Source: Diplosphaera chodatii (Eukaryota > Chlorophyta > Trebouxiophyceae > Prasiolales > Stichococcaceae). From it: DNA of 64,000 bases. Shown piece after piece: positions 1 to 15,423 of the stretch. Where the stretch lies: assembly GCA_032358165.1 (NCBI GenBank), contig JAALGY010000020.1, positions 558,001 to 622,000 of the forward strand, written 5' to 3'. Under the pieces are notes generated by a model, which saw only the letters and a program-made list of their open reading frames with translations, was not told the DNA's origin and did not search any database. Position 1 is the first letter of the stretch. Every line of letters begins with the position of its first letter. The translations under genes were made by a program, and so were the position numbers.

Positions 1-3000
1 ATGTCGTGGGCTTCCACGGCAGCGGCAACGTGCCATACAAGACTGCTCTGGCCTGCATCTTCATCGAGGGTGTGCCCCCTTGCATGCTGTTGTGCAGACT
101 CGCTGTTGCACATCATGACATGACGGCAAAGTGTGTTCTTGTGAAATGTGCACCATAGGGGCCTCCACAGCACCACTCTGCCTTACACATGAGTACTTTC
201 GTACTGCAGGCTGGATATTCATCATCCTGGCCGTCACCGGTGTCCGGGGCAAGCTCATCCAGCTGGCACCCCGGTGCGCCTTTTGCCACCCTGCAGCGCC
301 ATACTGATGTGACATCTTGCATGCGGCCTGCTGCTTGTTTTGCTACCTGCACGTCAGTCGTGCGAGCGACTGGAGTCAAACCGTGCTGGTACGTTGTGGT
401 CATGCAGGTCGCTCATGCTTGCCACCTCAGCGGGCATCGGCATGTTCCTGGCTTTCATCGGCCTGCAGACGTCCAACGGTCTCGGCGTCGTCACCTTCGA
501 GTCCGCCACCCTCGTCACCCTGGGCGCCTGCCCCATCGAAGACCGTGAGTGCCTCGTGCCTCATAGAGTGTGTGTCACCAAGTCTACTGCCAGTTGACCT
601 ACTTCGGCCAGGTTGCAAGCGCTTCAACACCAGTACTGCGATGCTGCTGGTTTCCCTGTAGTGTCGAAACAGTGCGCTTTGCATGCCATGCCAATAGGGC
701 CAACGTGCTGAAGCTTCTTTGGTGGCCCGCATGCAGGTGCACCTATGTACACGCTGACCCAGGAGGCTGCAGCCCAGGTCTGCAATGCAACTGCTGCCGC
801 TGCCGCCGGCGGCTCCATCCCCAACCTGGGCAATGCATCGTCAAACACACAGTGCCGTGAGTCCTTACTTATGCCTCACGCACATGCCCTATCATGATAG
901 CAGTGCAACCACTGTCTGAGCACGCTTCCAAGGACGTACAGCCTGCATCTCATGCTGCTCTCTGCCGCGCTGTGCAGTGCGCAACCGCATGGAGTCCGCC
1001 ACCGTCTGGCTGGGCATCAGCGGGTGCGACACGATTTCGGCAGCCATGTGCTGACTGATCTGCAAGTTGCCAGACGTGGAGTGTGCTGCATGTGGTATGG
1101 TGCTCATGCGTTCCTCCGTCCTCTGTGCAGGCTGGTGCTCATCGTGATGTGCATGCGCCAGCGCGTCCGCGGCGCTTTCCTTGTCGGCATCCTGTGGGTG
1201 ACTTTCATCTCGTGGATCCCCGGCCATGCCGCCTCGTACCTCGGCTCGGGCTCGCCAATCCCAGGTGAGACAGCTGGGCTCGGTGGGCGCTGCCACCTGC
1301 TGCCGAATCTGTGCCAAATAGCTGAAGAGCTGGGTTGCTACACGGGTGTACATCACCTGAGCGTACACCTTGGCATGCTTTGCTCATTTCGCTGCAGGCG
1401 GTGAGGAGCGTAAGTCATTCCTGAAGGAGGTGGTCACCACGCCAGATGCGTCCATGGTCATTGGTGAGCTCCCTGCGACAACCTTGACAGCAACAACCTG
1501 GCTGCAAACCATCCCGCTGCTCAGCCGCAGCAATGCCACACTGTGTGTGCCTGTTCTCCCACGACACATGGAAACAGGCCTTGACGACCCTGGCTTGCGA
1601 GTCATGGCTTGTGAGTCATGCAGGCAAGCTCGACTTTGGCGGTCTCAACAGTGGGGATGCCTGGCTGGTGCGCCCCCACTGTCCCCTGATGAGATGTGCA
1701 TACGGCTAGATCTTTTGAAGACCTGCTCGGGTTGCCGCGAAGGATGTATCGCACAGAGGTCAGAGCCACCTGAACCAATCAATTGTTTTGTGCAGGCGCT
1801 GATCACATTCCTCTACGTGGACTTCCTTGACGCCACCGGCACCCTGTTCTCCATGGTGCGCGTCTTCACAAATGCCACCATCCACAATTGCGAGCCAATG
1901 CAATGCCGTCAGACCGCAAGGTGGTGCCCAACCAAGGGCAGCGGGCGCTGAGTGCAGCGCTGGAAGGTGCCGGCACTGATGCAAGCGTTGAATGCCGGCA
2001 ACTTCTGCCTCGCAGGCGTCCTTCATCGACCTGCAGATGGGCGGCGGCTTTGTCCAAGCAGACAAGTCGTGGGACCGCAGCCTGTACGCTTTCTGCTCTG
2101 ACGGTTTTGCCGTCGTCATTTCAGGTTCGTGTTGTCATAAAGAGGCAGTTGGTGTTTTGGCGCCCATTTTCCTGCATCTTCGTCATTGGTCAGCCCACAC
2201 AGCAGTTCAGCCGGAGATCTTTCAAATGCTGCTTGTGCTGCTTCGCACCAACCATTGTCATGCAAGGCCACCAATGATTTCGCAGGATGTCACGTAGTCT
2301 GATGCCAATCCTTATGACTTCTACTGCAGGCCTGTTCGGCTCCTCCTCTGCAACTGCATACATCGAGTCAGCCTCCGGCATTCGTGAGGGCGGACGTACA
2401 GGCATCACCGGCCTCACCATCTGCGGTTTCTTCGTGATCTCGCTCTTCTTCAACCCCATCTTCGGTGGGTTCCCAGGGCTAAGCCAAACTGGCTGAGAGC
2501 AGCATTATGACCCTGCCCATCGCAGTGCATGCCTTCTGGGGACCCGTCAATAGGACGCTCTGCGCTGTACAACCCACCAGATGTTTTCGTTGGCACCGCC
2601 AAACACTGATGTCCGGCTGTTGTTATTATGCAGCCTCCATCCCTCCATATGCCGTCGGCCCAGCCCTCATCACCGTCGGCAGCATGATGATTGCCAACAT
2701 CGTGAAGGTGTGCCTGTCGTTTTCCACAGCATTCATGCATGGCTGCATACTATGATGCTTGAGAGATCCTGTTGCCTGTATGCTGTGTTGCCCATCACCT
2801 GAAACCGCCCTACCACTAACAACTGGCATGGAAATGTATACAATGCAGAGCAGGCAAAGGGTTGGAAGTGAAAATGCTTGCTTGTGCACTGCAGATTCGG
2901 TGGGACATGGTCACCGAGTCTGTCCCAGCATTCCTGACCATCGCAGTCATGCCGCTCACATACTCCATTGCATACGGTGAACCCTCTCAAACCCCCAAGT

Positions 3001-3727
3001 ATCTGCGTCCATATGCAAAGTATACCAGCTGCTCAGTCCGCATGTGATGTTCAGCTCCTGCAGTATACCAAACAGCTTCTTCGGACACATCTGCAGGTTT
3101 CCTGGCTGGCGCTGTGTCCTACATCATCTTCGCCGCCCTGGGCTGGTGCATTGACTGGCTCACCACCCATGGCATGCCGTTCCTGGGTCCCTCTGAGGTC
3201 ATGCTCGCCAAGGCGGTGAGTCATCTGCACTCAAAAGCAAAAGCAAGCAGCCGCATCATAGTTTGCTTGTGCATGACATGTGAGCGTGGTGAGTCCTGCA
3301 AATGCCTGGCTGGTGTGCCAATGGCAGTCAGCTTGCCGGTAGTGACGATCAGGCTGACCATCTGCTGCTGGTGCGATGCTGCAGGAGATGCTGGAGGTGG
3401 ACAACCTGCACGATGCCAGCGTCGGCGGCCACCGTGCCCAGGCCATCATCCAGGTGCGCCCCTTGCCAGGACCATCATTCGGCTGCCACCAGGGTGACAT
3501 GCCCCAAAGCAGTCCACAGACGTCGGCCTCATCCTAGCATGCAAGCACTTGGGCAGGCTGTGCTCGTACAGGTGCAGCGTACCCACGAGCCAGCGCTGAT
3601 GACAGCAGGTTTTCCCTATGTGCAGAAAATTGAGAAGACCGAGGGTAAGGAGATGGATTCGGACTCGTCCTCTGGTGCCGATGATACGGCCCATGCCGGC
3701 CATCCCGGCGGTGCCAACAAGGTGTAA
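1..3727 (+). CDS. AZG-type adenine/guanine (purine) permease, 5' partial
   Basis: Multi-exon membrane transporter of the NCS2/AzgA-AZG family, which imports purine bases across the plasma membrane by proton symport. The window opens inside an exon reading VVGFHGSGNVPYKTA. Later exons give IFIILAVTGVRGKLI, ATSAGIGMFLAFIGLQTSNG (about 421-480), FISWIPGHAASYLG (1205-1250), ITFLYVDFLDATGTLFSM (about 1801-1857), GLFGSSSATAYIESASGI followed by REGGRTG (about 2330-2405), SIPPYAVGPALITVGSMMIAN (about 2635-2700) and SYIIFAALGWCIDWL (about 3118-3162). The order and the S-x-T-A-x-x-E-S-x-x-G-I-x-E-G-G-R-T-G segment are diagnostic of AZG1/AZG2. The C-terminal exon is acidic and Ser-rich, ending GGANKV before TAA at 3725-3727. 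Two or more N-terminal exons lie left of the window. Family assignment is firm; the transported purine is inferred from the family. It converges on the hydrolase gene to its right. Confidence 0.9.
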
Positions 3728-4568
3728 ACTCCCACCAAGGCCCCAGGTGGCGCCATCAGCACCTTGGCATGCCATAGAGCATCTTGAAGGCATCATCCGA
3801 TGAGATAAGCACTGGTATTGGGAGCATGTGAAGCGGCCACAAGGGGGCCAGATCGCTTCCGAAAATAACTTGCATCTGGCATGCGGAAGCATGTGCATTG
3901 TATCTGCGACGTATCGTATCAAGTTGTCTAGACTGCATCGAGACCGCAATGTCCTACGCGGGAACACTGCCTGGGGCTGAGCATCAACTGCCGCTGCTGC
4001 GTTTTGGGCAGCCGCAGGTCGACGGCAATGTGCGTGATTGCCAGGATTTGCCAGGAAGTCCCGAGGCAGACCTGGCGCCAGTGTCGACCCACCAGCTTTG
4101 CTTCGTTACATGCATGCATTTCGTTGGTTGTAACTCGTGGGAAACATCTCTGTACCTGAGTTGGCCGACCCGACTCTCCTGCATGCTTCTGCTACTGAAC
4201 ACTCGACCATCTCAAGCCGGCATGACTCAGGGAAGCCCTGCTCAGGTGCCGCAGGCACCATGACACCACTGGCAAGATTTGAAGCATATTTGCCGGACGT
4301 ACAGCGAGCACAATATTTACAGTGATGGGCATTGTCCAGGTATACACTGAAGCGACACTACCAATACAGCACAACCATTCCGAAATGCACATGCATCTCA
4401 AGCACCACACAAGGAAATGTGGTGCCATCATGCTCTGATGCTGCAACAAATATGCACAGGAGGGTAAGGCGGCGCTGACATGCTGATGAGAAGTGCGGAA
4501 CACTCGGATGTGAAGCTGACCCTCAGTATGCTGACATTGTCAAACAATTCCACAGAGCGCCAGGGCTA
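3728..4568. other. Convergent intergenic / 3' UTR interval
   Basis: About 840 bases between the stop of the plus-strand permease and the stop of the minus-strand hydrolase. No exon-like peptide matches a recognised family in any frame. A TGTAA pentamer, the poly(A) signal commonly used in green algae, occurs on the plus strand at 4129-4133 and could end the permease transcript. On the minus strand the same motif (TTACA on plus) is at 4317-4321, which would suit the hydrolase. Both are weak calls based on a five-base motif. Confidence 0.35.
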
Positions 4569-7500
4569 TCACTCTGCCAGCGCAGCAGCAACAGCTGCTG
4601 CTTCGGCAGTCCAGCCCACGATGCCACCCTGCAGCAGCAGATCGCACTCCTGCGTTGCCACGATGCATCACCACAATCTGACTGCCGAGTGCTGACACCA
4701 TCCAAGCAGGTGGTCGGCACAATGCTGAGACGGCAGACGCTGTCCTTGTGCACTAGAGGGAAGCGGTGTGGACGGTGTGGTCTGCTGACTTCACCTGAGA
4801 CACGACCATCTCCAGCGTGGCCTTCTTGAAGGCAGGTGTGTAGGACGCCGTGGCGTCTGACACCAGCAGGCAGTCGAAGCCGCGGTCATTGGCCTCGCGC
4901 ATCGTTGTCTGCACGCACACCTGCGCACAGAGGCAACATGCATGCGTGATTTCAGGCACCCTGGAGTCATGTTTTGCACGATGCAGCCTGCATCAGCTAC
5001 GGGCTGGCCCGTGGCTGGCTTGCAGTGAAATCTTCATGCAGCAGACTCGCACATCCTGCGGCTAGTGCCTCGCGGGATTGAATGGAAGCATCCTGTGCTG
5101 TCCAGCACAGCATCAGGCCGACCGCCATCGATGGCCATGCCTGCAGCCGCAGCCGCACACGGCCTCCTCATGATGTGCTCTTAGGGTCTGGAAAGGGGCC
5201 CGAAAGGGGCCCGTCGTGCTGTACTGTGCTGTCGGGGCGCACCTCGGTGGTGACGCCCGCGATCAGGAGGTGCGTGACGTCCCGGGCGCGCAGCCAGGCG
5301 TCCAGGTCGGTGTCGTAGAAGGCGCCCTTGGCGCGCTTGAACAGCGTGCGCTCCCCCTGCGATGTAAAGGCACAAGGGGCTTGCAACAACGTGCGGACGC
5401 ACTGTGAACAGCGCGCGCTCTCCCTGCAGGGGGTTAGGTCACTTCACCCCTGACTCACAGCGTCCGATGGTCACACTGCAGCCCGGGCGCGACTGCAGAA
5501 GCGGCTGAACTGCAGCACACGGCCTCGGCAATGGGGCAGGACATCCAGCCATCTTTGGCAGGCATCAACCCGCACACAGCATTGGCGCGCGACTTGCTGA
5601 ACTGCCAGCCTCCCGAGAGGAACGACACCCGCCGTTGCAGAGCCCTCGAAGGCGTCACAGCACGGGCAGCACCTGCGCGGGCGCCAGCTCGTCGATGATG
5701 CCGTTGCCGGGCTCGTTGCGAACGAGGATGCGGCCCATGTCGCCCGCGTCGTCGCCGATGCGGCTGCCGGGGGGCGGGTTGCCGCGCCGTGCCTTGGCGG
5801 GGTGCAGGTCCGACAGGTCCGGCTGCACAGCGGAGGCAGGGAGTGGCCCACATCGTCGTAATGACCACAGCCAATGACATCAACCTACACGTAGGCCACC
5901 TGGTTGCTATGCGGCCCTTCCGCGGTGTGCTGGTCTGACCGGGGACTGCAGGCCGGATGCCTCACAGATCCAGCTGCCATGTGAGCAACAGTCTGTGAAT
6001 CAGCCTCCACTGCTTGAGCATGTTGCATGGCAGGCGGTGCACATGTGACGAAGCCGCAGCCACGTGTACTGTGCACCACAGCGTCAACAGGATGTGCATC
6101 ATCCATAGCGCTGGTTGCGAAACACACCTTGTGCGCCTCAAGGGTGTGCACGATTGTGATGCCAGCCTCGCGGCACGCCGCCAACAGCTTCTTTGCGCCT
6201 GGCACACACTCCTGCATGCAATACTAACATAAGTCTGATGGTGGGTTTGTCTGTCCAAGTTGGCCACAACGTGAAAGCCTATGGAGTCAATGCACAAATA
6301 GCCTCAGTCATCCAAAGCGGGATCCGGGCGCAAAAGGGTTGTCGTGAACATATTGGCAGCAGCAGGAGTAGAATGCAGTGCAAGATAGAGACAAGTTGCT
6401 GGAAGGTTGTCGAGTGTGAAAGAGGAGAATGGCAGCAGGTGCCAGCAGAACTTCCCACCTTGAGCAGGGCGATGTCGTTGCCCAGCGCATCGCCAAAACC
6501 GCCCGGCAGGAAGAAGTCGCGCTGGAAGTCGATCATGACCAGCGCCGCCTTGCCGATGCGCAGCTCGTAGGCGTAGGGTTCAGCGGCCTTGAGGGTGACT
6601 GTGCGGGCTGGTCGCGGTGCTGCCACACCATTTACCACACCATTGGTGGCGGGCTTCGCTTCAGGGTCCAGTGATGCCAGCACCGCTGCGGAATCGGCCA
6701 CTGAGCCGAAGACCCCGCCCTGCAGGAGTTCGCAGGCATCAGGCACAAGGTTGGGGACATGTACTTGCACAGCATGTCAAGCTGGCTGGTGCAAACCCCT
6801 CTACAAGGGCCTGGAGCGTCAGGGGTAACATCCGACTGTGCGACCAACGCTAGTGTACAGGTGTGTTGCTACCTGCATGGGCTCACCTGCATCTTCACCA
6901 TTTTGAGGGCGGCCGCGTGGTTGCCCGGGTCTGTCGCCGCAGTGCAGTCCGACAGCAGCAGGCACTCGTACCCGCGGTCATTGGCGTCCTGCCGCACAGC
7001 ACAGCACCGACTGGGATGCTCCAGACGCCAAGGGGAGGAGGATCTCGATGATTCAGGTGATCGCCGGTTTCTACACACTGTGCAGCACGGCATGCAGCCG
7101 CTGCGCCTGGCCCGCTCGTGACCTTCCTGCCATACAAGATCAGGGTGGCATGAGCGGGGTGGCAGCACTGCAGAGCGCACCCGCATGGTGGTGTGCACAC
7201 ACACATCGGTGGTCACGCCGGCGAGCAGGATATTGCGCACGCCCGCCGTCGCCAGCAGCAGCTGCAGGTCTGCAGCAGCCGGGAACACGCTCAGTTACAG
7301 CGCGATGCAGGAGGAAGCAGCACATGAACCGGCTGGCACATGGTGACTGAACGGTGGCGGCATCATGTCATGGGAGCTGTAGTGCGAACACACCTGTTGC
7401 ATAGAAGGAGCCCTTCCCCGGCTTGTCCACGACAGGCTCGCCCTCAATGGGCGCAAGCTCCGGAATGATCTCCCAGCCCTTCTCGCCGACTGTCAGCACG

Positions 7501-8242
7501 CGCCCGCAGGGGCCATCCTCGCCGATGCATGCGCCTATTGAGTGCAGCACCTTGTTGCTCAGACGATCACATGCCACATATCCTCAGTACTGTGCACTCA
7601 CGAGATACTTTTCTCAGGGCCAGCGGGAGCTCGTTTGCAGCGTAAAGCCAGCCGCGCAACCAGAGCGTACCAATCTGCTTGGAGCGCCACTTTTTGTTGG
7701 GGGGCAGATCCGCCAGGTCCGGCCGGTGCCCCTCGCGGGTGTGAATGACGTGCATGCCAGCCTTGCGCGCCGCCGCAAGCACGCGGCTGCGTGCCAGGAA
7801 AGCGGTGCTCAGCTTGTCACGACGCAGCAGGTCAGTGGGTCGAGTGCGCACGGTTGCAGCACAGTGTGCGGCTCAGTCTGCATCTTCGTCGTGGGGCTGC
7901 ATGCTGAAGGTTGCAAAGTCGCTGCAGCACCTGATGGGTATGATGGGCTCCCGAACCAGCGTTAGATCGTATCCCATCCGGTCGACATAGCCGCCTGGTG
8001 CGCAGAAGTCCACCTGCGGAGGGGCTCAGGGATCGATGCTGCTCATAGCCACAGGGACTCAACCTAGCCAAGCCTTGCAGAATGCAGCACCAGCACAGTG
8101 AACGCAATGCACATGTCGTCGCCTCATCCAGGCGCCATTTGACCTGCATGTCGATGATGATGAGGGCTGTGTTCTGCGGTGTCCAGTTGCCATCCCAGGG
8201 CCACTTGTATGGATCCGCCTGCACTGGCGGCAGTATCGCCAT
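4569..8242 (-). CDS. Tandem two-domain isochorismatase-like cysteine hydrolase
   Basis: One gene with two complete cysteine-hydrolase (isochorismatase/RutB-like) domains in series. Such enzymes hydrolyse amide or ureido C-N bonds using a Cys-Asp-Lys triad. Domain 1: start [18 protein letters not shown] (ATG at 8242, in the usual N-terminal position), ALIIIDMQ then [14 protein letters not shown] (Asp), [29 protein letters not shown] (Lys, near 7420) and [16 protein letters not shown] (Cys, near 7210), with a closing [18 protein letters not shown] linker [13 protein letters not shown] leads to domain 2: [46 protein letters not shown], and IAGVTTE joined across an intron to [16 protein letters not shown] last exon at 4569-4628 reads [19 protein letters not shown] then TGA, mirroring the end of domain 1. 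Both heads keep all three catalytic residues. Exact substrate is unknown; ureidoacrylate- or biuret-like compounds are family-level guesses. Confidence 0.85.
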
Positions 8243-9370
8243 GCTGCTTTCCGATCAGCACCTGCAGGCGCGAATCGTCGCAGGTCATCTGCCGTTGCAT
8301 CGGACACCAGGTAGGTCTACAAGTCCATCAACTTTGCCTCAGCTTCAGCAAGGTGCAACGGCGCACTGCACATGGATATTGTACATGGGTATGCGAGAAT
8401 ACATCAGGGCTGACGTACAGGCATGCAGCTTTGTACGCTCCAGTTTATGAGCCAGCCTGGAGGAGGGATGGGCTTGTTGGGATCACACCTCAAAGCCGCT
8501 TTGCGTGATCGACCATGCGCATTTGGTTATATAGGATCACCAGACACTAATGTAGCTCACAACGTTGCGCACATGCCCCGATGCGGTGGCGCAGGCGGGT
8601 ACTGTTGCTGTTAGTCATCCGCGTGACGACCTGTCGTCGCTGACATGCCCTCGGTGTCAGATTCACTGCAGGCTTGCAGACATGCAGAGGTCCCCAGTTT
8701 TGCTCATCTTCACCTCGTACTGGCCGTCACAGCCCTTCGAACCTTGAAACGTCTGGACGGGCTTGCTGCCCAAGCACACACGTTACAGACAACTGAGGCA
8801 GTAGCACTGCCGCTGCCATCATTAGTGCCTGGCTGCAGTGCCTGCTGCATCCACCCCTCTCCTATGTCCTGCAGCAATAGCCAACAGGTCTCAGAGGTTG
8901 ACGGCCCACACAATCACTTGCAGGCGTATTGAAGCCATACCATCAAGCGATTACATCGAGCTTTCCTGCACTCCATGATGTGGTGACTGTTCTCAGGAGT
9001 GCAGGTTGGCTATGGTTGGTGTGCGCTGACTGCGGCATTTGCAAAATGGATGTACTGCACCCAAACATGGAGTCACGATCTACGTTTAACGTAGGCACTC
9101 AAAGTCATCCTAGACCTGTCCACACTGCTGACTTGGAGACCAGCAAGCATATCAGCAGTCAAGCTTCATAAAATGCTGCCAGCTCTTGCAGCGGGTTGTT
9201 AGTTGACAAAAAAGAAAGCGAGATCACAGCACACCCCAGCATGCTGACACGCAAGCCGCCAGAAGTGTCTGACTATCGGAAACGACAGTCGAGGATCTAG
9301 GCTAGATTCTCAGCTAAAAACTAGAGAAAGGCAACGTGCGGACGCAGGGCTCGCAGTGGCGTCTGATGCC
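8243..9370. other. Intergenic region upstream of the two-domain hydrolase
   Basis: About 1.1 kb between the start of the hydrolase and the stop of the next minus-strand gene. No convincing coding exon was seen. It contains a minus-strand TATA-like motif at 8525-8535 and probably the hydrolase promoter plus the 3' UTR of the SnoaL-like gene. Confidence 0.35.
8525..8535 (-). promoter_or_regulatory. TATA-box-like motif upstream of the hydrolase gene
   Basis: The minus strand reads CCTATATAACC, a good TATA-box match in otherwise GC-rich intergenic DNA. It lies about 285 nt upstream of the proposed ATG at 8242, which would leave a 5' UTR of about 250 nt. This is motif-only evidence; transcription start data are not available from sequence. 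Confidence 0.3.
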
Positions 9371-10385
9371 TCAGGCCTCACTCTCCTCGATTAGCCGCAC
9401 GACTGCTGCCGAGTCGGCAATGTATGAGCGCACGGTCTGCCAGACAAACACGAGCACTGTTTGCTCGCGTGATGACTCATTCCAGGCAAACCGTGCACCA
9501 GTGAGCAAGACCACATCACGCTGCCCAAAAGTGCATGTGCACCCTGATCATGCTGCAGGAACGAGACGGATGTACCTGCACCAGCCCATGTCGGAATTCC
9601 AGGAGCCAGCAATACTGGTTGTCAAACGCCCAGCCGCCCTTGGCAGTCGCCTCCGCATGCAGCTCCACTGTCGCCCAGTTGCCCGATATCAGAACCGACT
9701 GCAATGTCAGGCAGGTCACATCTGATTGAGAGCTTTGCTGATATTAATATTTCGCCACACGATGGGAAGCGGAGGTTGGTGGTAGAGTCTGTGGCATGAA
9801 GGATCAGGAGCACCTGCACATGGAGCCGCAGCGCACCACGTAGTGCCCTGCGTATACGTGCAATTGGTCCGTCTGCCGCCTGTTTAGCATAAGCAGTCCT
9901 TGAGTATCCGGGCTGGCATCGCATCTGCAATGAAAGTCTAACAATGCCAATGTCACATGTCGTATGGCATCCAACATTCAAGGGGTGCACAGTAGCTTGC
10001 CTCAAAGTAAGCATGCTTCGACCGGTAGCGCTGTGCCAGAGGGTGTGCCCCCATCTGTGTCCAGTCGCAATCGTCAGCAACTGCCTCTGCAAACAATGCT
10101 GGCTGCCCTGCAGAAGGTACACCACAAAAAGATGCCGTCAGATCCTCTTGTAGGAACTTGCATGGCAGTGCTGAAGGTTGCCCACTCCGGATCAATCCAA
10201 CAGCAGCATGGTGAGTGGGTGTGAGGTAAAACAGGCATGTTTCACACAGCACAGGGTGATCTTCACGCACCTGCTTCCCAGTGGCTGAAGATATCACGGA
10301 CATGCGCTTCAGTAAGTGCAGGCTCGCTGAGGCCGTCGTCCTCCTCGATGCATTCAGCATCAAGTGCTGTGCTCGATGACGCCAT
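9371..10385 (-). CDS. SnoaL-like / NTF2-fold polyketide-cyclase-type protein
   Basis: Small four- to five-exon gene for a protein of roughly 150-170 residues in the SnoaL/ketosteroid-isomerase-like superfamily. The first exon begins MASSSTALDAECIEEDDG (ATG at 10385). Next comes ALFAEAVADDCDWTQMGAHP followed by LAQRYRSKHAYFEASY (about 10000-10110), then LRGALRLHVQ (about 9818-9850), SVLISGNWATVELHAEATAK and GGWAFDNQYCWLLEF (about 9590-9710), and finally VRSYIADSAAVVRLIEESEA before TGA at 9371-9373. The D-W-x-x-M-G-x-H-P-L-A-x-x-Y-x-S-K and F-D-N-x-Y-C-W motifs are typical of stand-alone SnoaL-like proteins of unknown ligand. No transit peptide is evident. It is transcribed in the same direction as the hydrolase downstream and divergently from GARS. 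Confidence 0.75.
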
Positions 10386-14406
<4,021 letters not shown>

Positions 14407-15423
14407 CAGATCAATTTGCAGTCCAGGGATTATCCAGCAGCAGCAGCGTCCTGCCACTGCTGGCAGCTGTAGCAATAGCGTCAGCAGCATGCTTCAGAGG
14501 GATGGTGTGCCTTGAACCAGCTCAGACATTCACACCTGGCTTTCCTCAAGTGTAACACGAACCGCCTGGCCAACACTGTATGCAGAGAATATCGTCGGGA
14601 AATGATATACAATTAATATCATTACTGCTGGAACCAATCTGTGTAAGCAGGATAGCTTCCAAGTTGGGTGCTGTTCGCGTGTTGTTACAATGTCATCACG
14701 TGGCAAGACTACTCGGCCATTTGAGCACCTGAACAGAAGGAGCGGCATAAGCATGCCGCGAACAGCAGGGTAACACCTGAACATGTGCGCCCTGCTGATC
14801 AATAAATGTAATCTTTGCACTAACAGTGAATGCAGGGCGAATGCGGCTGAATGCAGCAAGCAACCCATTATCCGCAAAAACCACAACGACAGCATACCCA
14901 AGTGCGCCAAGTGCAACCCATTGCTATTTTGTGGTGAAGACGCATACCCTGCAATCTACTTGGTTTCATCCCCACTTGCATGCAATGTAGTTCGAGTGAT
15001 GATGTGGTACATCTCAAGCTTTCTGCCTTCACAGTTCTTCCGATTTAAGAAGTTTTGAACGGCACTGTGCCGTAGAGACATCTCGGATGATGTGATGCAT
15101 GCCATCATAGTGTGGGCCTCCTGCAGCTGTATCGCCCACTGAAGACACGATCTCGGCCACATGAAGTGACGACTGGCCACGCTGCAGTGACAGCAGTGTC
15201 AGCGTTGCCAGGCTTTGGCGCTGCCGGTGCTGCTGCTGGTACTGCTGGCATTGGTAGCCGCAAACCAGCAAGAGCGGCAAGGGCCATTCGTCTGCTGGCA
15301 TGCCTCCAGCAGTGCACTGGCAGCTGGCAAATTCCACTGATTGATCGCCTCGCTAGCGAGACACAGGCGCAGATACAGCTGGCATGTGCCGGCAGGGCGC
15401 AATGAGCTGCGATGACGCTGACG
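14407..15423. other. Convergent intergenic interval with possible poly(A) signal
   Basis: About 1 kb between the GARS stop and the stop of the minus-strand coiled-coil gene. It is less GC-rich than its flanks, and no exon-like peptide was recognised. A plus-strand TGTAA at 14551-14555, about 145 nt past the GARS stop, is a plausible poly(A) signal. Confidence 0.35.
14551..14555 (+). terminator. Candidate TGTAA poly(A) signal of GARS
   Basis: TGTAA pentamer about 145 nt after the GARS stop codon, in an A/T-richer 3' flank. This pentamer is the usual polyadenylation signal in chlorophyte algae. Only the motif and its position support the call. Confidence 0.3.

Noticed and set aside
8140..8307. 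Alternative upstream start MSDATADDLRRFAPAG for the two-domain hydrolase
   Set aside because: It lies in a different frame from the conserved [18 protein letters not shown] start and would need an unsupported splice.
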